Assembly: GCF_003589595.1 (NCBI RefSeq)
Contig: NW_020654748.1
Span: forward strand, 5,011,167 to 5,075,166
DNA from: Hyposmocoma kahamanoa
Taxonomy: Eukaryota > Arthropoda > Insecta > Lepidoptera > Cosmopterigidae
Direction of reading: 5' to 3'
DNA: 64,000 nucleotides
Shown here: piece after piece, positions 1 through 11,478 of the stretch
Layout: each line of letters starts with the position of its first letter
Position numbering within the stretch: position 1 is the stretch's first letter
The notes under the pieces: generated by a model
Seen by the model: the letters and a program-made list of their open reading frames with translations, nothing else
What the model was told of the DNA's origin: nothing
The model's database searches: none
Translations under genes and position numbers: made by a program

Positions 1-2109
1 TTGCGTGTCAAATTTACCCTTCACGATTTCTTTTAAAAATGCCACAAACGATCAAATTAAAGATCAAACAATTTTGGCAAATTTGCCTTTAGTTTAGACT
101 CAGCCGCCTCTTTGTGTAGCCGTATCGTACTACAAAGATAAGAATACAGACAAAGCATTTCTCACATTAACTCTAACGCTATGTATTTAAAAAAATTAAT
201 AGATGTTGGTCTAAAGAATTTGATTGAAATTAAGAGAAAAATGTTTTCCTTCGATTATTTTAATATAATCTCAATTTTTACGAAACACTTCGCAATTTCA
301 AATATTTGATTGAAACGGAAACGGGTCTAGATTAACTTTTATAAAATTTAATTTTCGTTTTTATAAAGCTTGTGAGTAAAAAAATATTTTTCGCATTTAC
401 GTACTTCTATTCTTAACCGTCCAATTGCGGGAGAACTCATGTACACCATAAATGTTCTCTTTGAAATTAACCCTCTGTGTGTTTTTTCTATGGAATTACG
501 TCGAAAATTTCTTTGTCGTGAATATGAATATGAATTTTATTATCGCATAATTTACTTACATGTTTGGGCTCACCTGAGACCCATCTCCTTTACCTTTGTT
601 AGTCCGTGTTAAGAGTATGAATAGGCTAAAATGTCAGTCAGATATATCTCAAGCTCTCCTGTGTTAAAAATACTACAATTACCAACATCTTGGACGATAC
701 CATCTCTAATGACCAAGAATAAATAACGATCTTGAGACGAAGCTTTAATGTTGAGTGACATTTATTTTTTAATTGAAGTAAGAACGTAATTCTAAAAATA
801 AATAAAATAAAAAATCTATAAAAACACACTCACATATATGCATATGTACTCAAAATGGTGCTTAATTAATGAATAATCGTTGATGCGCACGCGAATGATT
901 TTATTAATTAAGAACGTAGATTTAAGTGGGATCTTGAACATCGATCCTTCAATTGAGACAGATTTATTAATGCGGGTCTTAATGACAACGACGTGTGTAA
1001 AACTTTGAAAGAAGCCGTAATAATGACACAAATGTAATCCCTTATAGAATACTATTTTAGTAAGTATTCTAAAAAACACATAACGTAAATCATAAAGGTG
1101 TCAGTTTATAGATAAGTTTCAAGGAAACCCTGAAAGCATTTCAGTCTCCGCGGCAATAATACAAACCGAACAGAGAAACACACAAAACGTCTCTATTTTT
1201 ATAACGTGATAACTACTATATTAAATTGGCTTCATGATATTACTAGCTGTTGTCAACGTATGTTAAATCCATTATTTAACAGGACTGAGCTCATAAAAAA
1301 AAAACATTTCATTATTTTGACACCTTTACTCCGCTTAGTCAAAAAACGTCCACTGTGTACAGATAATGGGCCAAAGCTTTTTGTAGTGACTTCGATATTA
1401 TTTCTCCTCAAAATATAACCTCTATTAAAATGTATTGCTTCAGTGCTTCATTATCAGCAGAGCTAGAATATGCTGTAGTATTTTCACGAAAACTATATTA
1501 CGTTTGTGTTTGAGTTCGGGTATTAAGAATTTGCTAAGGTTTAGTTACATAAAAACGTTTAAATATTCAAGTCACAAAATTCATTGCCGTTTCACCTACT
1601 TACCTTCCATCGTAGCCCTGGAAAATTCTAATAATAAATCGAGTTCGAGAGGTTTGAGACGAAAAACCGTCATTATCTGAACGGAAGGCGTTTCACGCCT
1701 GTCGCATTAGCCTTGTCACGTCGGCGTACTTGATCGTGATCTTCGTTAATGCTAAAATGGCGTTGCAAAAACTAACATTAACTAGAAGTGGCATATATTC
1801 ATGTAGATATATCTAATTTACCTTCATAAACATATCGACTTCGCACTCTAGTTACTGCAGAAACAAGTCGTATAAATAGGGTTCAGAAATACTGGGCTAA
1901 CCGAATGAATGAAGTGGTCCAGTAGAGACCAAGCAGCAGCTCTTGCTGGTGTACCCTTCGTGCCTAAATAACTACACGAGGGAAGATCACAATGCAGCAT
2001 TAATAGCGCAATTAAGGAAGCAGTATATTATTCAAAGTGTGAATAACTTTAAAAACTTAAAAGGGTGTTTCTCAACTATGGTGCTCAGATTTTGACAAAA
2101 GCCCAGAGT
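1..2109. other. AT-rich sequence, nothing recognised
   Basis: Short open frames here are AT-driven, with no recognisable domain and no repeat shared with the rest of the window. No promoter or exon signal could be supported. Confidence 0.6.
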
Positions 2110-2235
2110 TCAAACTCGGGGTTTGTCGTGCGTTTGTAGCTTGGAAGGCGGGAAGTGGAGCTGGGCTGGTCACGTCTGCCGCATGCCGAGCGAATTATAG
2201 GCCAAGATAACCACGGAGTGGAAGCCACACAACTC
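2110..2235 (+). mobile_element. RTE-type LINE reverse transcriptase tail, short remnant
   Basis: Frame-by-frame reading gives a stretch resembling W-S-W-A-G-H-V-C-R-M-P-S followed by I-T-T-E-W-K-P. This matches the W-A-G-H-x-x-R-M block found after the thumb of RTE/BovB-type reverse transcriptases. A similar WAGH block occurs in the minus-strand fragments near 38.5 kb and 52.6 kb. The open frame is short and disrupted, so this is a dead fragment. Confidence 0.5.
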
Positions 2236-2278
2236 AAAACAGTGAAGCAGTAGATAAAGTTGGTGATGTTGGGTTAAT

Positions 2279-2303
2279 TTGGGCTCCTTTCAAAGGAGCC
2301 CAA
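2279..2303. repeat. Perfect 12-bp hairpin
   Basis: TTGGGCTCCTTT and its exact reverse complement are separated by one C. It lies just downstream of the RTE remnant. No function is implied. Confidence 0.7.
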
Positions 2304-2784
2304 TATTCCCCAAAACCAGAATTCATGGAAAAAAGGGGAGAGGTCTTTACCAGTAGTTGGACAAAACAGGCTCATAATAAAAATAGAACTAAATAGGATT
2401 ATAGACACGACAGCAACAGAAAGACGAAACAAATACTTTGTTCTTACACAGTACACACAGTACAGGTGGAATATTGAAATGACATGGAGTAGTAAGTAGT
2501 ATTAAATATTCAAACCTGACGAGAAACTTTTGTCCTATTCGTACGTTACCATTAATAATTAATAATTCAAATGTGGCTGACAATCACACAAATTACCTGG
2601 TCTCAAACTAGAGAATTCCTAGTAAGTACCCTGAATACCAGAGTAATGAAATCGAATACAGATAAGTGCGTTGCCTTAATTTATCGTATCTGGAATAATG
2701 GTAGTAGTAACCCGTTTAGCTCTTGCAGTTTCGATATATGATGTTTGAAACAAATATTGCGAATGATAAATGTGTACAAATGTT
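2304..2784. other. Mostly unassigned; faint SINE-like remnant
   Basis: About 2580-2660 reads, on the minus strand, like the part of a SINE seen at 18.8 kb (tggtattca / gagtaatgaaat). The match is too weak to set borders. Nothing else is recognised. Confidence 0.35.
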
Positions 2785-2936
2785 TATTTACAAAGTGCAA
2801 TCCTTAGAGTATCGTGCTCATTCTTCTCAGGGGAATCTGTCTTACGAATGAGCAGTAGAGTTTAATCAATATAACAATTTTAGTGCAATTTGCTTACCTA
2901 TTAAATAAAGATTTTTTTATTTAACTTTGACTGCTC
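2785..2936 (+). repeat. Repeat family W, copy 1
   Basis: Shares an ordered series of blocks with 40.39-40.61 kb: gagt..tgctcattcttct, gaacgagcagtag-like, then attattt(ga/aa)ctttgac at the end. The tail stops after about one TTTGAC unit, whereas copy 2 has 17 units. This fits a retroposon 3' end with a hexamer tail. Confidence 0.55.
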
Positions 2937-3383
2937 AAGGTTTCATTATTGAGCAATGCTTAGTGCATCATTTCCTAACGGCTACATTGCAAATGACTAC
3001 CATTCACTCCGTTAGCAAAAACACTAGCGGTCGTACATGCGACAGTAATATACCCTTAAGGCCTTTCTTCACTCTCCGGCATTACTAAACATGCATAGCC
3101 GCCCAACATTTCATTCAAACGGGATGAGCATAAGGATGTTGGGTCGAATAGCGGAGAAAAGCCTGAAAACTATTGCGAACTGCGACCGTAAACTACATCG
3201 AAACGTTGACGCATAAAAAGATACCCATACGAATTATAAAGACATATTCTTAAGAACTGCCACGTCTCTGCACGCGGCTAATGCGTTTTGGGGGCTTTAC
3301 GTATATCCAGGGTTAGTGAACTTTCTCGACATGTAATTTTTATCAGTTGTTTTCGAGGTATTGCTAATAAACATTTACAAACA
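2937..3383. other. Unassigned
   Basis: No domain, no repeat shared elsewhere in the window, no tRNA-like boxes recognised. Confidence 0.5.
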
Positions 3384-3638
3384 TACGAAACTTGGAAATA
3401 AGCCGCTGTTAGAAGCGTTGCATCCGCGCGGCGGCCGCGCGACTGTCGCGCTGTCGTAAACTGCGACTAAATTTTCCCATGCCTTTTTTTCCCATTGCAG
3501 GGTTGTTTTACATTCTCTGTCTCAATTTTCATCCTTAGTGGTTAATTTGAAAAATTAATATGTACACGTCACTAACCGTGACTGCGTGAACGCCGCGCGG
3601 TGGCAGCGCGTCTAACAGCGGCTAATTTGAACGCGCCC
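3384..3638. mobile_element. Degraded GC-rich TIR element (GCGCGTTCAAATTA type)
   Basis: The right end reads GCTAATTTGAACGCGCCC followed by TAA. Its reverse complement matches the left side around 3385-3440 (TAAGCCGCTGTTAGAAGCG... against TTAGCCGCTGTTAGACGCG), and both arms then carry CCGCGCGGCG. The outer TIR motif is shared with the better preserved element at 21986-22144. The left outer end is eroded, so its start is approximate. No protein is encoded, so it is a MITE-like non-autonomous element. Confidence 0.5.
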
Positions 3639-4620
3639 TAAAGATAAATGCTGCTACAAGGTTCGAGACCGCACATTTGCGTGTCTCATTTACCAGGATC
3701 TATTATAAAAAGGTTCGTTTCCCAAATTGATTTTACTGCGAATCGACAGATTGAGGAGCACCCGTTCCCCCTATGGGCTATCATCGTTCTTAGAAACTGG
3801 TGAAAAAGGATAACGTGGGTGGATTATAATGATCCCTTATAGTAAATATAGACGTGAAATTCTTTTTATATACAGAAACTCATCTCATTATCGCAAAGAT
3901 AAAATTTCACAGAAAAACATCAGGTGGGCGATGGAAGCGCTCCTGGCGGTTGAGATTCGAGATAATAATAATAAGACAAAATCAGTCAGCCATAAGTTTA
4001 CAATGTCAAAATCGATGAGGACGTTTCTAGAGATTACCAGTTGATGTTCTTCGAAAAACGAGTAAAAAGGCTCTCAAAGGCTAGCAACGCGTAGGCAGTT
4101 CCTTTAATATTGCAAATGTTCTAAGGTGACGATAACTACCTCTCCTCAAATCTTCCTTCTACTTTAAAAAAGTACACTAAAAACGGTTGAATTATGATAA
4201 TATCGTTCATAAGTACCACTAGCCACATAATACCAGAAAGTTCGATCTGAAAAAATAATGAATTCATTCGTCTTTTGATTTCGATTAAACGTTCTGACCA
4301 GTGATTCATAAATGGTGAAATGATGTTATAATGTAAATATAATGATGATAAAATAAAATGAACGTTGTTATCATAATTCAACCTTGCTTTTTAATATTAG
4401 TATAGCAAATTGTGCTGTACCCCTGTCGCTAGCGACTTTGATACTCGTGATAAAGTTACAGATGATTAATCTATGTACTCCTCTCGAGAGTTACAGGATA
4501 TAATCACCCATTTATGTACTTCACATGGTAAGTTAACAAGCATTTGTCAAGTGTCCGCGATCTTACCAAACTTATTATCAAGTATTTTAATAACAGCTCC
4601 TAATTCTTTAAAATTCTTCA
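3639..4620. other. Unassigned
   Basis: AT-rich. A 71-residue open frame at 3829-4044 has no recognisable motif and a tract of repeated codons; it is not called as a gene. Confidence 0.5.
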
Positions 4621-4905
4621 TAATCATTGTCATCAGCTCATGTATATGTTAAATGTATGAGGGTTTTAGGCCATAGTCCGCCGCGCTTGTTCAATGCGGG
4701 CTGGGAACCTCGCACGTTTTCCAAGGGTTGTGAATCCTTCTGCAAGATTTATCATGATATTTTCCTTTAACGAAAAGCTCGAGGTAAATTTCAAAATAAA
4801 TTTCAACATGAATTCCGAAAACTCAGAGGTGCGAGCCCGGATTTGAACCCACGGCTTCTGCTCGATGGGCGTTAAAGTAAGCAGAGGTCAATCTGTTAGG
4901 CTATC
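4621..4905 (-). repeat. Repeat family Y, copy 1 (tRNA-like core)
   Basis: Starts with a cat/tca-rich end and contains the block ggtgcgagcccggatttgaacccacggc near 4830-4856. The same ordered blocks (atgagggtttt.ggcca, ggtgcgag.tc.gattt.aaacccaca) recur at 31.84-32.05 kb. Read on the minus strand it ends in a TGATGA-type tail, as many RTE-mobilised SINEs do. The tRNA origin is inferred from the B-box-like GGTTCAAATCC. Confidence 0.5.
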
Positions 4906-4912
4906 ACATCAT

Positions 4913-5145
4913 CGTCATCATCATCATATCAGCCGGAAGATGTCCACTGTTGAACATAGGCCTCCCCCAAAAGGGGGGTTTAGACCATTTCCCCGCCACG
5001 CTGGTCCATTGCGTGTTGGCGGGTCTCCAGAGCCTCGTCGGTAGGAGCAGGGTGTACTGCGTGCAAGTAAGCGGGTTTTTAAAATTATTTTTGTTGTGAC
5101 AAAAAAAATATATGCCTGACGACCTCAATGTTTCAGCGATCAACG
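4913..5145 (-). mobile_element. RTE-type LINE or dependent SINE, 3' end
   Basis: The (atc)n run followed by tatcagccggaaga.gtccact..tgaa is the same 3' terminus seen at 38.30 kb and, diverged, at 52.40 kb. It is read on the minus strand, ending in an ATGATG microsatellite. Inland of about 70 bases the sequence departs from those copies, so it may be a different subfamily or a SINE sharing the LINE tail. Confidence 0.5.
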
Positions 5146-5398
5146 CTATAGACTTTTGATGAAAAGGTTAAAGGCAAATTTTTTTTCTAAATTGTTTTTA
5201 TGTGGAATAATGCCCCTTGAAGTTTATTAGGTTAATCCGGTACTTATAGTACAGGGGATTGCCTAATTTGAGACCGGGTAATTTATGCAATTACCTTGTA
5301 TTTTATATTACATACTATGGCAACGTTTACGGTTCGTATTTTCTTGTACGCCTAAGTATGTAGGTATACATTCGGTCGAAAAAACTATGTAACTTACG

Positions 5399-5550
5399 CG
5401 ACGAGACGAACAAGTCGTGTGACTGGTGGTAAACCATACGCCTGTCCATAGCAGTTAGCCAGACCTGGAGAGCGTCCGTGGCCTTGAGACATTAGACAAG
5501 TCTCGTGTGCCTGTATTATCACCAGCACCGTTTACCCTTTAAAACCGGAA
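5399..5550 (-). repeat. Retroposon family R, partial copy
   Basis: Minus-strand copy of family R: gacgagacgaacaagtcg, cgcctgtccatagcagtt, gacaagtc, gtgcctgtaatttcaccagcacc and aaaccggaatgcagta appear in order. The 5' part (toward higher coordinates) is missing, as expected of a 5'-truncated retroposon. Confidence 0.65.
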
Positions 5551-6960
5551 TGCAGTACTGTACCTACAATCAAAATGATATCAATTAAACTCGCCAGAAA
5601 TAAACTGCTCTCAATGACTTTCGGGTAATACGACCTCCGCCGGATTTTGCATAACTGGCGTTCGGCTTTGAATCTCAAACTCGTCCGACAATCCCCGATC
5701 TCACCCTGTAATAATAATATTACGCATGTTCTTAAATAAAAAAGAATTGGTATCGTAAAAATTGACAACAATCAGTATCGCCTCTTCCATTTGGCAAAGA
5801 TCTGTGACGATCCCAATGACACTGTTATTACAGTTTCGTGGTCGTTTACTTGGCAACCACCCAGATTGAAACCAGATGAGTGAGGAACGCATCTGTACTA
5901 CCGTTTTACGATGACTTATGACATTTATACTCACCGTAATGGGTGATTGACTCAATATCAGTACAAAACTAAAATAGAAAAAATTGTTAGGTGCCACCCA
6001 GATTGAAAGTAATGCGCCTAAAGGCGGACATCTGCATTTACTTATATTTTATTATCTAAATTCAGTTACTTTCCTATTTTCCGTTTCTGTTCCACGAATT
6101 TCAGAACACTACTTCCTACATTCTGAATATTGTTAACAATGTGGCTTAAAGTAGTAGTCGTATATTACAGTATCGTCAGGGATCAATTGAGGTTGGCCAT
6201 CTTCAAACACTCGTATTGACTGCAAAGTATAAATTGTTAGAGATATGCATAGATTGAGCGACGACAGCTGTTACCGCTTCCCGGACCACACTTGAATGGT
6301 TTACAAAGTACATTAACGTGATTATGTTATAACAGTTATCAACCAATAGAGCGTTTTTTATTAATCGTACTCGTATTATCTTGCTGCGTGATTACCAACA
6401 AAGCATTGCGATTAGGAGTGTCGTAGATAATTTCTAATGGTCGTCTTAAATGACCGCAGTCAGGCGGCGCGAAGCTACCATATATTTTAAATTTTATTAA
6501 AATGAGCAATACAAATAAACTTTACCGTCTTCGAGAGAAGGTTACAGTCTAGGTGTTCTGTTGTCAGACAAGCATATACACTTTTAAACTGTCGCGTTGC
6601 ATTGTATTATATTACAGTTAGCCCGTAACCACTGTCAGTGCAACCTGGCCTAAGCCTCGGGAAAATAGGTGTGACAATACCTAGTAGTGTGTATACGCGT
6701 TTATTCCCGTTTTCAAATTTAAGCTCCTGGGACAGATTACTAAATAGTTACTACGTAACAGATACATCACTCTCATACAAAATCGAAAATTCCTACGCTA
6801 TAATAGCCTACTAAATCTCACTAATGACACCAGGCGCTCACTACGAGGAGAAAGGTACCTTAGCACGCGCTCAGAGAGGTGAATACAAGGTTGCCCGCCG
6901 TGTGCAGTCATGCAGAACCGAATGCGCGACAGCTGAGACTTTGAAATTACAATTATTTAT
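5551..6960. other. Unassigned
   Basis: Two overlapping open frames of 79 and 98 residues on the minus strand (5532-5997) have no recognisable domain. The rest is AT-rich without repeats I could match. Confidence 0.5.
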
Positions 6961-7138
6961 TTAGTATAGCAATGGGAGAACTCGAGGTCGACGGTTCGAT
7001 GTATTGGTCAGGGTGTTTTGAGTGTGCTCCCAAGTGAAATTATTTACTTTAGTTCTCATAGTACAGGAAATTCTCTAGACTGAGGTTATTGGCGTGGTTG
7101 TGTGACATTTTGACCCAATATGTCACACAACCACGCCA
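6961..7138 (+). repeat. SINE-like repeat ending in a perfect hairpin
   Basis: Contains a B-box-like tcgacggttcgatgt near 6988, then ttttgagtgtgctcccaagtgaaatt, catagtacaggaaattctcta and ggcgtggttgtgtgacat. The last block also follows the SINE at 18.74 kb (ggcgtggttgt). The distal end is duplicated in inverted orientation: 7090-7108 and 7120-7138 are exact reverse complements over 19 bp with an 11-base loop. Confidence 0.5.
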
Positions 7139-8335
7139 CCAAGATGTATTATTATTATCAATTTGATGAATATTACGATATTTTTATAAATATCCTTGAT
7201 GGTTATTAGATTAGTCTAGTTTACTATGGGAGTAAAAAAATAAATTAATAAAACTTTTAGGTCCTTACCTAGGTTAGTTACTGATAACAAAAAGTGGGTA
7301 GCTACAATAAAAACATGGTCGAACGGTAGAACACAGAAATAAATTATTCGAAAGCAGTTTAGCTTGAATCTCGCTAACGTACACTAAAAGGCAAATATTT
7401 GAAAATAAGTAAGTATTTTCTTACATTAGGCACGATTTTAAATAAGCAAATAAATAAATAAGGCAGGCACTTATCGTGTAACGTCCTGCACCTGATTTTA
7501 AATTAGGACACTTCCTGTACTTCCCATGAATACCAGAGCAACATGTCCAGAATCAAGTAATTATTCATGTCTTTCTATACTTATTCTAGAGCAGTGAATA
7601 AAGTTCACCATAGACTATACCTTATACCATACCATAGGCCCAACGAAAACGTTTTTTATCTTGAATGTTTCAAATACATCTTGAATATGCTCTGAAGAGT
7701 AATTCAATTCCACGTAATTCGTTCGAATTTAGCTCAAAATTTAAACGTGTACAAATTTATAGCCGTCGGTAATTCACTTAATTTAAGTGTACCACCTGTA
7801 ATTTGAAGTTACGTTTCCTTCATTTTACCTTTGAATTGAAAGCAAACGAGATAAAGGTTAATGCAAATAGGAGATACCTATTGGGGCTCAAATTTTACAG
7901 GACTGACAAGATGTGAGACAGGCTTGTTCGTTTAAGAGTCCATACTACCTCAGCTCGAAAGGGACACTGGCTTTATTTCAAAATTAGTTTTTTTACAAAC
8001 GAAATTAAATCCATTCGAAAAATGAATATCTTAAAGTACACTTGTTATATTTAGATCAGTTGATAATAAAAAATCATTGGCATATGTAAAGTAACTATTG
8101 AATACGGGTTTGTTTTAAAATGTTGAGGTAAGTTTGTGTTTTATTTGTATCGTGAAAGCTTTTAGGAATCGTGTTTTCACACCGTATAATAATCATGTAT
8201 GTACTCAATTTTACTATATGTTTTTTTGCAAAGTGTCTGATTTAACGCTATGTGGAATCAACCAAAGCCATTTGAGCTAGTATAGACTCTTAAGTTTTCG
8301 CTGCGCGTTGAGAAGGATTAAAGCATAATAACATA
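7139..8335. other. Mostly unassigned
   Basis: About 7480-7560 shares short words with the 12.6 and 18.8 kb SINE-like repeats (aattaggac, catgaataccagagcaa). No gene is recognised. Confidence 0.45.
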
Positions 8336-8558
8336 ACTGCCTTCGTGGCCAAATGGTTACCATGCCGGACTGCCACGCAGAGGTCCCAGGTTCGATTCCC
8401 GGGCCGGGAGAAATGTTTGTATGGCCTACATTTATTTCTCTCGTGAGTTTGGGTGTAATTTGTGGTTGTCTATGTGTGTGTCCATGGCACCCGCAACACA
8501 GGGATTCCCTAGTGCGGGGCTATGTTGAGTGTGTGCGTTGAGTGTGTGCGTTATAATA
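8336..8558 (+). repeat. tRNA-derived SINE, family A, copy 1
   Basis: The head is tRNA-like, with an A-box-like tggccaaatggtta and a B box ggttcgattcc (about 8347-8400). A conserved body follows: gggccgggagaaat.tttgtatggcctacatttatttctctcgtgagtttgggtgtaatttgtggttgtc, then the (ca)ccc gcaacacagggattccctagtgcgggg block. The 3' end carries a duplicated gagtgtgtgcgtt and a short ATAATAA tail. SINEs are transcribed by RNA polymerase III from these internal boxes and copied by LINE enzymes. An open frame across it is incidental. Confidence 0.9.
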
Positions 8559-8884
8559 AATTGATTTTCTATTTGAGTATTTATTTTTATCGAGTTCTAA
8601 GGCTTTTACCATTGTGTCGGAAATGAAACTATGTTTTCGGATCTAAATTGTGTATATTTGTTTTTTCTAACAATCGTTTCGGTTGCCTGCCATCCGAGTC
8701 AACCGCGACCATGAGACCAGTAAGTAATGCATATGCATTTCGGTAACTTTCGAAATATTAAGTTTTTTAGCTAGTAAAAAATATCAAGAATAAAACATGA
8801 ATAAGTTTTTATTGAATGTCAGCATGTTCACCACCATGTTATTCAATTATATGTATTTTGTGAAATTACTTCACTAATTTGTGA
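8559..8884. other. Unassigned
   Basis: AT-rich, no repeat or coding signal recognised. Confidence 0.5.
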
Positions 8885-8887
8885 TGA

Positions 8888-9000
8888 ACCAACATCTTCT
8901 AGCAAACCGAGCCAGACGCTGTGCCAACTAAGCCACGGGACGAACCAGTGGACCACACGAATTTCTCTATGTTCTTATAGCAGATCTTTGTTTTTTGTTT
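8888..9000 (-). repeat. Repeat family V, partial copy
   Basis: Reads on the minus strand like the interior of the 10.6 kb copy: tcttctagcaaaccg.gccagacgctgtgccaact..gcca.gg.acgaaccag is the reverse complement of the ctggttcgttccgtggatagttggcatagcgtctggcacggtttgctagaaga block. Confidence 0.65.
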
Positions 9001-9245
9001 TCAACGAGGTTTTTTCCCATAGATCCGAACCGAACCGATTTTTCTTTTTATTTCAATTTATGTGAACTTCCCCTGTGTCCTCATACTACTTAAAATGCAT
9101 TGAAACCAGATCGAGTTTGAATAGAGCCAATATACTGAATGCTTGTAGTCCAGTTGTCAGGATTTGGTGGCGACCTATGGGAAATACATAAACCCTTATG
9201 ATAACTGCGATGTTAGTGTAACTGTCAGTCGGAACATCTTAAAAC

Positions 9246-9342
9246 GTAGTTTTAAGGTAAAGCGACACGCCTGTCCATAGCAGTTGTAGTGCCACTCGGA
9301 GGTTTAAATCGCAAAGATCGTGTAATTTCACCAGCACCCTTA
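9246..9342 (-). repeat. Family R copy, 3' half (split by a TIR element)
   Basis: Contains the R blocks aagcgacacgcctgtccatagcagttg.agtgccactc, ggtttaaatcgcaaagatc and tgtaatttcaccagcaccctta. R resumes at 9642 after the 299-bp insertion, so the two halves were once one copy. Confidence 0.75.
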
Positions 9343-9641
9343 GGCTCAACTCACACTCACACTGGCGCAGAGTCGAAGTATCGCGTCGCGTCGTGTCCTG
9401 TTTTTCAACTATAACGCTTGGCGACACACGTCGACACTCGCATTAGTGCGCCCGGATCACAGTGTGGTCGGCGTCTGACGCCTCATTGCGCTCAAGTGTC
9501 ACGCGGTGACGCGCGTCGACGCCCGTTTCCATATTTGCATAACACAAATTTGTACCTTAATAACGGGAAAATAGAGATGAATATATAGTACATGCGAAAA
9601 CCGTGACTACGCTTCGACTCTGCGCCAGTGTGAGTTGATCC
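9343..9641. mobile_element. 299-bp TIR element (PIF/Harbinger-like MITE) with TTA duplication
   Basis: The left end GGCTCAACTCACAC and right end (reverse complement) GGATCAACTCACAC open inverted repeats that continue through TGGCGCAGAGTCGAAG, with a 6-base TCACAC duplication in the left arm. The element is bounded on both sides by TTA (9340-9342 and 9642-9644) and interrupts an R copy, so the ends are well defined. A TTA/TAA duplication with TIRs starting GG is the pattern of PIF/Harbinger elements. It encodes no transposase. Confidence 0.8.
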
Positions 9642-9740
9642 TTACTACACATTACCCCTTGGCGGCAAAAATTGGTAAGGTGGCAGTAGTTCCCCGAACG
9701 AACTCTTTCAGAAGAAGCTCTACTGCTACTAAACTAAGTA
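9642..9740 (-). repeat. Family R copy, 5' half
   Basis: Continues the interrupted copy: cttggcggcaaaaattggtaaggtggcagta.ttccc..aacgaactctttcagaagaagctctactgctacta. Confidence 0.75.
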
Positions 9741-10584
9741 TAAATGGCACCACATACAATTACAATTTTGGAAATTTCGTCTTTAATTAATTGTGTAATA
9801 GGTATACGAAGTAATACGAAGCGAGAGAGGGTGAAGAAACACGCCCAAGTCTCCAAATGTAACTCCACTTTTATTGACGTAGTACATTAGACACGGAATC
9901 CTCGATGTCAGCTCACCGATCCATCTTGTGGGAGCGGCAGCCGGCGACAGATGATGAGGACCGACGATTCTATGAGCTTTCATCCAAGTATCCCAGCAGA
10001 TGGAAGTACCGGAGTGCCACTCATAATCCATATGATTCGATACAAAGCAATTTTCCTATTGCAGCTTAAATGGTAATTTAGTGAACGCTTTGGTAGTTCT
10101 ATTGATCCCAACGCCATCTAGCGGTAAGGCGAGGTTACTAATATTTATTGAGTTGTGGAGTTACAATTGTAAAATTAATGCCAGTAAAATCATTTAATTA
10201 CACTCCAGGTATCCATTTATTAGGAACAAGTCCATTGCCAACTTTTACAATGGACATTCCTTGTGAATTTTGATCCGTTCCGTTTATTTGAATTTCATTT
10301 TACGGGGTTGGCGTTGGTTGGAGAAACATCTGTTTCTCTAATCTGTTAAATAGATCCGTTTTACATAAAACTATTCTAAAGCATTTGTAGCACATCAAAA
10401 TGTTACTGGGTTTTGGTTTATTAGCATTTCTCACATGAAACCAATTACTGTCGTAGCTCAAAATTGTGGAATTGAGAAAACACGATTTGAAATCTAATTA
10501 CAGTTAATCCCTAGCCAAGGCTGGTAGCTGTAAAGTTACTTAATTGGGTAATGAAATACTTTCATAGATTTGTCATAGATGGCG
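9741..10584. other. Unassigned
   Basis: A minus-strand frame at 9783-10031 (82 residues) has no recognisable motif. The short block gccatctagcggtaa near 10108 also occurs near 29.67 kb, hinting at an old shared repeat. Confidence 0.45.
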
Positions 10585-10795
10585 CTACAGCTAGAAAGTC
10601 GTTGAAAAACCAAATACAAAGATCCAACAACAAACACAGAAAAAATTAGAGATCCGCTGGTTCGTTCCGTGGATAGTTGGCATAGCGTCTGGCACGGTTT
10701 GCTAGAAGACGTCGGTTCGCATCCGGCCGGATCGAAGGAATTTCTCTAAGTGTTCGATCTTTGTATTAATAATTATAACAAACTAGTCGAGTAAT
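10585..10795 (+). repeat. Repeat family V: tRNA-like core between inverted ends
   Basis: The core has tggatagttggcatagcgtctgg (A-box-like) and tcggttcgcatcc (B-box-like). The flanks are inverted: caaatacaaagatccaac...cacagaaaaaatt on the left mirrors aatttctctaagtgttcgatctttgtatt on the right. The family also occurs at 29.9 kb and as a larger inverted structure at 38.9-39.2 kb. Confidence 0.6.
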
Positions 10796-10837
10796 ACAAA
10801 TATAATTACGATTTGAAAATATAAAAAAGAAGATACT

Positions 10838-10960
10838 AATAATATTAACAATAATAATAGTAATAATAATAATCTTTATTTACTCTTACAAGGGTACAAA
10901 GTTTTTACAATGTAATTTACATGAAAATGCTTAAATAATAGAGTACCTTTGCAAGAGACT
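10838..10960 (-). repeat. Retroposon 3' end with (AAT)n tail
   Basis: On the minus strand the sequence runs ...gagtaAATAAAGATTATTATTATT..., a polyadenylation-like AATAAA leading into an ATT microsatellite. That is a typical 3' terminus for LINE or mRNA-derived copies. The source element was not identified. Confidence 0.4.
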
Positions 10961-11214
10961 GGATACTGAAAGGACCTTCGGGAATAATGTGATTATTTTT
11001 ATTTATACATAATATTTAGTCATCCGTTTATAAACGCGAATATTATATTTATATTTATTGGTCTCATGTGCGATTTCATCTTTGCATCTTATTTGTCAAT
11101 AATGATTACAATGTCTCACATAAACTTTTTATGTAGTTATAACGTTACAAAAGTATCTTCTTCTTTATTATCATTATTTTCCTAAGCTTTGTACATAAAA
11201 ATGTACGACCTCCG

Positions 11215-11478
11215 AGTGAGATAATTTTACCAGAGAAGTACTGCCACCTTACGTATTTCTACCGCCAAGCAGTAATGTTGAGCATTACTGCTTTCCGGTT
11301 TTGAAGGGTGAAATTACAGGCACATAGCACTTGTCAACTTATGTCTCAGCGTGACGGGTGCAGTGGCAGTTCCCCTCAAATCTTTGCGATTTATAACTCT
11401 GATTGGTATTATAACTGTTAAGAACAGGAGTTTCGATTACCACCAGGCGCATGACTTCTTCGTCCCATCATAAGAAAA
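11215..11478 (+). repeat. Retroposon family R copy
   Basis: Nearly full plus-strand copy: agtactgccaccttac.tatttct.ccgccaagcagtaatg, gagcattactgc.ttccggttttgaagggt, gaaattacaggcacat, acttgtcaacttatg, gtggcag..cccctca.atctttgcgattta and taccaccaggcgca.gac in order. Confidence 0.85.

Noticed and set aside
8353..8541. Open frame MVTMPDCHAEVPGSIPGPGE... repeated at several loci
   Set aside because: It is a chance reading of SINE family A; the repetition reflects SINE copies, not a protein family.
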